Below are positions 1 through 6,562 of a DNA stretch of 9,024 nucleotides, one piece after another. Under the pieces are notes generated by a model. That model searched no databases and was not told where the DNA came from. It saw nothing but the letters and a program-made list of their open reading frames with translations. Source of the stretch: Candidatus Wallbacteria bacterium (GTDB taxonomy: Bacteria; Muiribacteriota; JAQTZZ01); NCBI GenBank assembly GCA_028687545.1, contig JAQTZZ010000087.1, positions 1 to 9,024 on the forward strand, in the 5' to 3' direction. Position 1 is the stretch's first letter. Every line of letters starts with the position of its first letter. A program made the translations under genes and the position numbers.

Positions 1-1
1 C

Positions 2-2113
2 GCACCTGAAAAGCAACTCAGTTGAGCTGATTTTCTCTCCGATCTCCAGGGCAGTTTCAAGTCTGGAAGCAGCATCCCCATGCTGTCCCTCAATCAGTAA
101 AAGTTCTGCAAACAGTAGATGACATGTAGCGGAAGTTTCTTCATCCTTGAACTTTTCAGCGTACTGAAGGGCTTTCTGTAAAGTATGCGCTGCTTCGGCG
201 TGGTTTTCCAATTTCAGCTGGATTGTGGCCAGGTTGATCAGATAGTGATGCATATGGTCGAAAAAGCCGTTAGCCTCGCTCAACTTTATGGCTGCATTCT
301 GATAACTGAGTGCCTCCGTGAAATTCAAAGTTTCGGTTTTGATCGATGCTTTGAGATTCAGGCAGAATGCAGCACGGATTTCGTTATGGGACTTGCGGCA
401 GTTTGTTTCGCATTCGTCAGCCAGGGCAAAGGCCCGCTGATAGTCTTTGAGCGGGGAAAAATTAATCAGGGCTGTGCTGTACAGTACGGAAGCCAGAGCC
501 ATCCAGACATTGTGCCGCCTGTAAATAGCTTCGGCCATTTCGAAATACCTGAGGGCTTCGGGACAGTTCCCGCTGCTGAGATGAATATTTGCGAGCACCT
601 TGGCGCACCGCCCACGCAGAAGAGGAGATGACGCAGGGCAGAGCAACTTTTCCGCCTGAGCCAGCACTTCATGGGCTTCATCAATTTTTCCGAGCTGGCT
701 CAGGCAAAAGGCCAGGTCGATTCTGATTTCGATCTGATCGTCCGGCTCATTTATACCTGGAAGAGCGTCCTGGTAAAATTGAATGGCTTCAGGAAAACGA
801 TACTGCTGCTGGCGAATCTGGCCCAGGGCCAGGGATTTGAGTTCACTTTTCTTGATCCCGTCAGCTAAGGCTTCAGCCTCCTCGTGTTTGGACCAGAAAA
901 TCAGAAATCCCACCTTGGTGTTGATGAGCTCCTCGTTCCTGTATCCTTCACAGGTAGCCAGGGCGTCGTTCAACAGGTGATAAAAATTCTCGGTTTCATC
1001 TGCCAGTAACAATATCTGGCGGCCGAGCCTCAGGATAGTGTCGACAGCCTGCCTGATCTCGCCGGATTCATGGAAATGATAATACGCTTCCCTGAGTTCC
1101 AGTATTTCCGGGTCGTTCTTAGAGGAAAAAGTCATGGCAATGGAATGATGCCGCTTTTTCTGCTCGGTTTTTCCCATTTTCCCGCAGATATGTTCCCGCA
1201 GCAGATCGTGCAGGAGCAATTTCCCGGTCTGATCAGATTCGATAAAGTAACAGTCAATCAATTTTTCCAGCGCAGGAATGCCGTCTTGTGCAAGGTTTGA
1301 AAGGAATTCAGGGTTTGAAGGAATCCTAAGGAGCGAAAGTGTCTTGAGGATTTCTTGTGCTGGTTCATCCAGCCTGGTCCAGAGTTCTTCCAGCAGAAAA
1401 AACTCGATTTTTTCCTTGAAGGCTGACTCAGGTCCGGCCAGAGCCTCGACAGAACTCCTCCCATTGATCAGCAGGGCAGCCATCAATTTCAACGAATAGG
1501 GATGACCTTTTGAACCTGACAAAATCAATTTTCTGGTATTTTCGTTGATGTTTTTAGGACTGTGAGAAGAAAAGAGCCTGTTCAGCAGGTTTTCAGCATC
1601 AGTCTGAATCAATCCTTCGAGGATCAGTTCACCGGTTTCGGCCAGGTCAGTCACCGGAAGGGAAGGACGCACCCTGGTGATTACTATGATCTTTCCTGTA
1701 CTGAAGTATCTGAGTCCCAGAGACAGGATTTCTTCAGATGCTATATCCGTGAGATAATGAAAATCATCTATGAACAGGGTGAAACCGTGCTTTTCGATCA
1801 GTTCCACGATCAGCTGCGGTTTAATTCCAGTTGCAGATTTGCATTCCTGGTCAGCGGTCTCGTTGAAAACCTGTTGTACAATCTCACCCATCAGGTCAGC
1901 GGAATTCCAGCCTGATTTGCAGGATATCCACAGTGATTTCGAGCCTTCTTCCCGCTGCAGCAGACCGGCGAAAGCCGCAGCCAGCGAGGTCTTGCCCATG
2001 CCTCCTATGCCGGCGATAATCACTATTTTTTGATTATGATAAATGGTGTTCAAAAATTCTAAATCAGCTTCCCTGCCACAGAAGCTGCCGGGAGGTGTCG
2101 GAATTCCATGCAT
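2..2113 (-). CDS. STAND-class (NB-ARC-like) P-loop ATPase with C-terminal TPR-like repeats, 3' end outside the window
   Basis: The frame is open for 704 codons from ATG at 2113 to the window edge, with no stop. The start follows a Shine-Dalgarno AAAGGAG (2130-2124) by 10 bases. The N-terminus enters the ATPase directly: a CGRE motif (residues 12-15) typical just before NB-ARC-like domains, Walker A GIGGMGKT (35-42), Walker B LFIDD (113-117), an ITR sensor-like motif (145-147), a GHPYSLKL segment resembling the GLPLAL motif, and LLHDLLRE with H302-D303 at the place of the MHD motif. From about residue 400 the chain is helical and TPR-like (EALRYFEMAEAIYRR, AAHTLQKALQYAEK). STAND proteins are nucleotide-gated switches related to MalT/LAL regulators and NLR-like scaffolds. 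No effector domain precedes the ATPase; one could lie beyond the edge. It starts 41 bases after the preceding regulator gene, so cotranscription is likely. Family call is confident; function is not known. Confidence 0.85.
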   Translation of the reverse strand, partial: MHGIPTPPGSFCGREADLEFLNTIYHNQKIVIIAGIGGMGKTSLAAAFAGLLQREEGSKSLWISCKSGWNSADLMGEIVQQVFNETADQECKSATGIKPQLIVELIEKHGFTLFIDDFHYLTDIASEEILSLGLRYFSTGKIIVITRVRPSLPVTDLAETGELILEGLIQTDAENLLNRLFSSHSPKNINENTRKLILSGSKGHPYSLKLMAALLINGRSSVEALAGPESAFKEKIEFFLLEELWTRLDEPAQEILKTLSLLRIPSNPEFLSNLAQDGIPALEKLIDCYFIESDQTGKLLLHDLLREHICGKMGKTEQKKRHHSIAMTFSSKNDPEILELREAYYHFHESGEIRQAVDTILRLGRQILLLADETENFYHLLNDALATCEGYRNEELINTKVGFLIFWSKHEEAEALADGIKKSELKSLALGQIRQQQYRFPEAIQFYQDALPGINEPDDQIEIRIDLAFCLSQLGKIDEAHEVLAQAEKLLCPASSPLLRGRCAKVLANIHLSSGNCPEALRYFEMAEAIYRRHNVWMALASVLYSTALINFSPLKDYQRAFALADECETNCRKSHNEIRAAFCLNLKASIKTETLNFTEALSYQNAAIKLSEANGFFDHMHHYLINLATIQLKLENHAEAAHTLQKALQYAEKFKDEETSATCHLLFAELLLIEGQHGDAASRLETALEIGEKISSTELLFRC

Positions 2114-2123
2114 CGGCTCGGGG

Positions 2124-2130
2124 CTCCTTT
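2124..2130 (-). promoter_or_regulatory. Ribosome binding site of the STAND ATPase gene
   Basis: AAAGGAG on the minus strand lies 10 bases before ATG 2113. It fixes this start rather than the out-of-frame ATG at 2109. It lies in the 41-base gap after the regulator stop, where I see no terminator, so the two genes are probably on one message. Confidence 0.6.
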
Positions 2131-2154
2131 GGAAATTTAACAGCCTGCTGATTC

Positions 2155-4890
2155 TCAGCTTTTTATCCCGTGCTCCGCGAGTTTTCTCTGCCAGTCAGCC
2201 AGGGTCAGGCCCAGGAAATTATAGGCATTCCCACCGTGTTTGTTCAGCGCCTGCTGGAGGTAACTCCTCTCGGCAAGCCTGGTGGCTTCAGAAAGCGTGA
2301 GATTGACAGTGGAGGAAGTGTAGTTGAGGAGTTCCTTCACTTCAGACCGCTGGATGGTTTTAGCCGGGATGGTTTCAAGGCAGCGCCTCACCACGCCGAT
2401 CAGCTCATCCACGTTTTCAGGCCAGCTGTAGTTCTGCAGTGCCACCAGTGCGTCCATGGCAAAGTTCTTGACCCTGGTTCCGGCAGTCCGGGAAAATCTC
2501 TCCAGAAAAATGTTTGCGAGCAGAGGCACATCTTCAGATCTCTGCCTGAGAGACGGAAATTTGAAAATATAGCGGGGATAATCGGAAGATTCAAGGAATT
2601 TAGGCAGTTTATCTTCGCCGTACTGGCCTGAAAAGATCAGAAGATTGTTCCGCTGGAAAACCCCTTCCAGGGCTTCCAGCACCCGGTCCTGAAATTCCGG
2701 ATGCTGGTGGAAACAGTTCTCTACGAACAGGATCCTGTTCTCTCCAGCCAAAAGTTCCAGCACCTGCTGCGGATTTTTTTTAAAATCAATCTTCACCAGG
2801 GTGAATTCAGGTCTTCTCACAGAGAGAAAATCAGCCATATGCTCCCGGCCGGTGCCGGGTTCCCCTGAAAAGACAAAACATTCCGAGGGTTTTCTGAAAT
2901 TCAGGAGAAAATTCTTGTGCTCAAGCAGCTGTCTGTTCACCGTGTAAAATTCGTTCAGTTCGCTGAAAGTCTCCACTTTAGAGTCCTGCCGTTCATAATG
3001 GTGGAGGAAGACTTCCAGCTTGGCGGAAATAATGTCTACCGGCCAGAAATCCTCTGCTCCGAAAAAGACATATCTGGCGCTCTGGCTGATATTGCTCTTC
3101 TCGCCGCAGATCACGATCTTGAACCTGGGGAGTTTCTCCCTGATCAATCTGACATTTTCAGGCTGATGGATCACGAATTCCTCGAAAACCGCCACCAGGC
3201 CGATATTCTCGAAGTTTTCAGGCACTTCATCCAGATTCCTGTAGAAAGTGGTGGAAATGTCCTTCAATTCCTGAAAAATTGTCCTTCTTAGCTCTTCTCC
3301 GACCACCATCACTTTGACGCTGGCGATGTTCTTCTGAGTAATGATTTCCGTACCTTTTCCCGGGGCAGTGTCAAGATGAAATTCATCGCCAATCTTCTCT
3401 GCCAGAAACAATCCTCTGCCTCCCATGCTGAAGATGTCTTTCGGCAATTCAGCTTTCTGGAAATGGAATCCCTTGCCCTCGTCAGTCACAATCACTTCGA
3501 TCCTGTTCTCCCTCACCACCAGTGTAAACCAGATCTTTCCGGATTTTCCATCATAGCCATGCTCAATGGCATTTACAAGCAGTTCGTCGATCAGGAGTTT
3601 CAGTTCGAACATCTTATTTTCAGGAACACCCGTTTTATGCAGTAGTTCTGTAGCAAAATTCTGGGCTTTCTGAATCTCATCGAAGTCGCTGGTTAACTCC
3701 AGACTGTAAGTGCCTGATTGCTCTTTGATCTTTTGAAAATAATTCTCCATTATTTTTGAAAGTTCCAGAACGTCGATTTTCAACTTCTGGGAAGCGAGCT
3801 CCAGATTCCAGTCCAGACTCTCCACAGTATTGATGATATACCCGTTTCTGAACTCAGCCAGAAAGTCTTCAAGCGACACGGCACGTTTCTGAAAAATGAT
3901 GTTTTTCATGTTCGCTGCGAGGATGATCCCCAGTTCGCTGAAATTGGCCAGTTGATGGCAGACTTCCTGCAGCTCGTTGAAATTTCTGGGCCAGTCATAT
4001 TCCCTGAATATTTCCAGCGCTTCCTCGGAAACAAGGCGGATCGATTTTCCAAGCTGCCTGCTGTATTTTTCCAGGAGGTAGAAAAATATTTCTTCCCTGT
4101 TGCCCAGTTCTCGCAGCAGCGGCAGGTAGAGAAAGCAGGGAAACATATCTCCGGGTGGAGAATAATTATAATCAGCCGTGGAGGCGAAGATTGTCAGACT
4201 GCTTTTCTGAAGACGTTCGATCAGATCGCCTGTAATGTTTTCAAGATTGGACAGATAGACACACCCTTGCTCTCCGCTGTCCAGAAGACGTCTCAGAGCT
4301 TCCAGGTTTTCCGCTGAGCGCAGATCAAGCTTTACCAGCCTGGATTCAGGATGACCGATCTCGTGAAGTTTTCTGGCGATGAAATCTTTTCCAGTGCCGG
4401 GTTTTCCGTAGATCAAGGCATTCAGACCCTGGATCGCGGTCTTTTTTATCAGATAGCTGTAACTGGTATTGTCCAGATAATGAAGACCTTTCTGATTCTC
4501 GAACTTCTGATAGGCGGAAAGAACCGTTTTCTTCCGCTTCCCCCGCTCCAGAGCCGAGAGAAGAATGGGGATCGTGAAGGGTTTCTCTATGAAGTCAAAA
4601 GCCCCGGCTTTTACCGCAGCGACTGCATGCTGGTAATTGCCGTGTCCGGAGATCATGATCACGATCGTCCGTTCCAGTTTTCCGGAAAGCCTGGAGAGCA
4701 CTTCCATGCCATCGATTCCAGGCAGCAGAATGTCAAGCAGGATGAAATCCACTTCATTGTGTGAAAGGAAATCCAATGCAGCTTCACCGGTCTCGGCAAG
4801 AGTAACCTGGAAATTCTCCTTTTCCAGGATTTCCTTCAGGATCTGCCTGATAAACTGTTCATCGTCTACTACCAGCACTGTATAATTCAA
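2155..4890 (-). CDS. Composite response regulator: REC, AAA+, Fis-like HTH, RsbW-like kinase, pseudo-REC, second AAA+, Fis-like HTH
   Basis: This 911-residue regulator is about twice the length of an ordinary NtrC. I chose TTG at 4890: it follows AGGGAG by about 7 bases, lies one base after the kinase stop, and puts the acid pocket (D9, D10) and phospho-acceptor D53 at standard receiver positions with S81 and K103. An in-frame GTG at 4932 would add 14 residues overlapping the kinase. Domains: REC 1-118; AAA+ about 140-333 with Walker A GKPGTGK (162-168) and WPRNFNEL (300-307); degenerate Fis-type HTH 338-386; RsbW/SpoIIAB-like ATPase about 390-521 (E436, N440, H444, DEGKGF from 470, GGRGLF from 490); pseudo-receiver 525-635; second AAA+ about 641-840; Fis-like HTH from 864. 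Neither AAA+ domain has GAFTGA, so sigma-54 activation is doubtful. It is probably phosphorylated by the adjacent kinase. Domain calls are strong except the pseudo-receiver; the output is unknown. Confidence 0.88.
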   Translation of the reverse strand: MNYTVLVVDDEQFIRQILKEILEKENFQVTLAETGEAALDFLSHNEVDFILLDILLPGIDGMEVLSRLSGKLERTIVIMISGHGNYQHAVAAVKAGAFDFIEKPFTIPILLSALERGKRKKTVLSAYQKFENQKGLHYLDNTSYSYLIKKTAIQGLNALIYGKPGTGKDFIARKLHEIGHPESRLVKLDLRSAENLEALRRLLDSGEQGCVYLSNLENITGDLIERLQKSSLTIFASTADYNYSPPGDMFPCFLYLPLLRELGNREEIFFYLLEKYSRQLGKSIRLVSEEALEIFREYDWPRNFNELQEVCHQLANFSELGIILAANMKNIIFQKRAVSLEDFLAEFRNGYIINTVESLDWNLELASQKLKIDVLELSKIMENYFQKIKEQSGTYSLELTSDFDEIQKAQNFATELLHKTGVPENKMFELKLLIDELLVNAIEHGYDGKSGKIWFTLVVRENRIEVIVTDEGKGFHFQKAELPKDIFSMGGRGLFLAEKIGDEFHLDTAPGKGTEIITQKNIASVKVMVVGEELRRTIFQELKDISTTFYRNLDEVPENFENIGLVAVFEEFVIHQPENVRLIREKLPRFKIVICGEKSNISQSARYVFFGAEDFWPVDIISAKLEVFLHHYERQDSKVETFSELNEFYTVNRQLLEHKNFLLNFRKPSECFVFSGEPGTGREHMADFLSVRRPEFTLVKIDFKKNPQQVLELLAGENRILFVENCFHQHPEFQDRVLEALEGVFQRNNLLIFSGQYGEDKLPKFLESSDYPRYIFKFPSLRQRSEDVPLLANIFLERFSRTAGTRVKNFAMDALVALQNYSWPENVDELIGVVRRCLETIPAKTIQRSEVKELLNYTSSTVNLTLSEATRLAERSYLQQALNKHGGNAYNFLGLTLADWQRKLAEHGIKS

Positions 4891-4891
4891 T

Positions 4892-6481
4892 TCATCTCTC
4901 CCTGAAGGGCAGTTCGATCCTGAATCTGACACCAGGGTCCATGTTTTTCACAGTGATCCTGCCGCCATGATCGCTGACGATCCGCTGGACTATCGCGAGG
5001 CCCAGCCCGCTGCCGGTCTTTTTAGTCGTAAAATATGGTTTAAACAGATTATTCCGCACTTCTTCCGAAATCGGCGGGCCGTTGTTTTCTATTTTTATCA
5101 CAACCAGAGCAGACTCGGGCTGATACTCTACCTCTATCATGATTATCTGGTCTGACACCTTATTCTCGGCAAGAGCTTCCAGAGAGTTTTTCACCAGGTT
5201 GATAAACACCTGCTCGATCTGGGAAGCATCAAACAGAAACTGTGGTATGCTCTTCGCAGTGACTGTAAAATGGACTTCAGGATAACTCTTTTCATAAAGC
5301 TGGAGGATGTTCCTGATCACCTGGCAGAGATCAGCCGGCATCAGTTTTGGGAGAGGTAATCTCGCAAAATTAGAAAATTCCGTCAGCATCTTTTTCAATT
5401 TTTCGACCTGGCTGTTGATGATGTCTATATGCTGTCTCAGTTCCTCTTCGAAATTCTCACCGCCGCGCTGATGGATGTATTCAAGATACTGGGCGGCCAG
5501 CTGGATCGGTGTCAGCGGATTCTTCAGTTCATGGGCAAGTTTTCTGGCCACTTCCTGCCAGGCAGCAATTTCCTTGACCCGCAGAAGCTGCGTCACGTCC
5601 TCAATGATCAATACAGTACCGGTCCAATGCTCGCTCTTCATCCTGCAGACCAGACATCTGAGTTCGTGTTGTTCATCCCCAATCCTGATCTTCAGATTTT
5701 TTTCCTTGCCTTCCGATTGATTCACGACAGCCGTCAGTTCCTTGAAAAGAGGGTTTTCCAGCGCTTCCATTTTGCTGCCCTCGAAGTTCTGAAGCCCGGA
5801 AAGTCTCTTCACAAAACCGTTCGCTGAGATGATTGTTCCATCCTGATCGAGCAGCAGAAGTCCAACTGGTAAGTTGTCGAACACGAAACTGGTGCGTTCC
5901 TTTTCCGTGAGGATTTCATCGTAGAGACTGGTATTGGTGATGGCAACAGCGGCCTGATCAGCAAAAGCCATAAACAGTTCAAGATCTTTCTCGGTAAAGA
6001 TCCTGCCGGTTTCGCTGTTCAGAATTTCCATCACTCCGATCACGCTGCGGTTGATCACAAGCGGGACACAGATGATCGAGCGGGTGACGAAATTCGTTAC
6101 CCGGTCCACATTGCTGCAGAATCTCGAATCCTGGCAGACATCTTCGATCAGAACTGGCTTGCCTGCAGTATAAACATGCCCGGCTATGCTCTCCTTGGGA
6201 ACTTTGATTTTGTTGAGAAGCGACCCGGAAGCTCCTCCGATCGAAGAATGGAATTCCAGATAATCGCCGATTTTGCTCTTGAGCATGATCGAGGCGGCTT
6301 CCCCGCCTGTAAGCTTGAGACCGCTCTTCATAACCAGCTGCAGCAGTTCTGACAGTTGCCCCAGGGAATGAATTGAACTGATGAGCCCGAAAAGCTCCTC
6401 ATATGCCTTGATCTGAAGTCCTGAATTCTGATTTTCCATCAATACCACACTGGAGACAAGTTTTGCTGAAGGTGTCTCCAT
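4892..6481 (-). CDS. Soluble GAF-PAS sensor histidine kinase, NtrY/NtrB-like
   Basis: A 529-residue cytoplasmic kinase with no membrane segment or signal peptide. Domains: GAF about 27-187 (with the typical AGKPVLIEDV stretch), PAS about 196-300, then a dimerisation/phosphoacceptor helix ending in ARKLAHELKNPLTPIQLAAQ with H317. The HATPase domain has an N box (N428-E435, NLVKNSLE), F box KPYFTTK (481-487) and G2 box TGSGLGLAI (489-497). The H-box wording is characteristic of NtrY-type kinases. The G1 box is odd: ENNGPPI (465-471) where DNGPGI is usual, so the adenine-contacting Asp appears to be Asn and the second Gly is Pro. Its stop is one base before the regulator's TTG, marking a cognate pair. 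No clear Shine-Dalgarno precedes ATG 6481, which follows a terminator T-tract directly; Met15 is an alternative start. The GAF/PAS ligand cannot be told from sequence. Confidence 0.9.
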   Translation of the reverse strand: METPSAKLVSSVVLMENQNSGLQIKAYEELFGLISSIHSLGQLSELLQLVMKSGLKLTGGEAASIMLKSKIGDYLEFHSSIGGASGSLLNKIKVPKESIAGHVYTAGKPVLIEDVCQDSRFCSNVDRVTNFVTRSIICVPLVINRSVIGVMEILNSETGRIFTEKDLELFMAFADQAAVAITNTSLYDEILTEKERTSFVFDNLPVGLLLLDQDGTIISANGFVKRLSGLQNFEGSKMEALENPLFKELTAVVNQSEGKEKNLKIRIGDEQHELRCLVCRMKSEHWTGTVLIIEDVTQLLRVKEIAAWQEVARKLAHELKNPLTPIQLAAQYLEYIHQRGGENFEEELRQHIDIINSQVEKLKKMLTEFSNFARLPLPKLMPADLCQVIRNILQLYEKSYPEVHFTVTAKSIPQFLFDASQIEQVFINLVKNSLEALAENKVSDQIIMIEVEYQPESALVVIKIENNGPPISEEVRNNLFKPYFTTKKTGSGLGLAIVQRIVSDHGGRITVKNMDPGVRFRIELPFRER

Positions 6482-6483
6482 AA

Positions 6484-6513
6484 TAATAAAAAAGGGAGGT
6501 TCGAACCTCCCTT
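6484..6513 (-). terminator. Intrinsic terminator after rpoA, abutting the kinase start
   Basis: On the minus strand AAGGGAGGTTC is followed at once by its exact complement GAACCTCCCTT (22-base perfect palindrome, 6492-6513), then a T-run (six T, 6493-6488) continuing as ATTATT. The stem is GC-rich, at least 9 bp with a TCGA loop. It is oriented to stop transcripts leaving rpoA, whose stop is 41 bases upstream. The T-tract ends only a few bases before the kinase ATG at 6481. Confidence 0.85.
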
Positions 6514-6514
6514 C

Positions 6515-6543
6515 AGTTTAGTTGATTTTCAGAAATTAATCAA
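6515..6543 (-). promoter_or_regulatory. Possible weak promoter for the kinase operon, overlapping the terminator region
   Basis: TTGATT (6543-6538) and TAAACT (6520-6515) are separated by 17 bases, with 4/6 matches to each sigma70 consensus box. A start about 7 bases downstream would fall inside the terminator palindrome, so the transcript would lack one arm and escape termination. This is inference from weak matches; readthrough from rpoA or an alternative sigma factor could serve instead. Confidence 0.25.
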
Positions 6544-6562
6544 ACTTGTCCCGATCAAGTTT
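6542..6562 (-). repeat. Stem-loop spanning the rpoA stop codon
   Basis: AAACTTG and its exact complement CAAGTTT form a 7-bp stem with a 7-base loop on the minus strand, and the rpoA TGA (6557-6555) lies within it. It precedes the stronger terminator palindrome and may help protect the 3' end or pause transcription. No T-tract follows, so I do not call it a terminator itself. Confidence 0.5.

Noticed and set aside
466-684. Minus-strand 72-codon frame inside the STAND gene
   Set aside because: It is out of frame with the TPR-like coding sequence, which continues unbroken through this stretch.
2170-2631. Long plus-strand open frames opposite the regulator, kinase and STAND genes
   Set aside because: All lie antisense to well-supported genes, show no recognisable domain and behave as frame shadows.
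2155-4890. Calling the regulator a standard sigma-54 activator of the NtrC/NtrX type
   Set aside because: No GAFTGA loop and no intact Walker B in either AAA+ domain, and an anti-sigma-type kinase domain sits in the middle.
4891-4932. Upstream GTG start of the regulator at 4932
   Set aside because: It overlaps the kinase gene, has no good ribosome site, and adds 14 residues before a receiver that normally begins a few residues before its first strand. It remains formally possible.
6522-6543. A third small hairpin (TTGATT and AATCAA) between the rpoA stop and the terminator
   Set aside because: The 6-bp stem is AT-only except one pair and has a 10-base loop; too weak to report as a feature.
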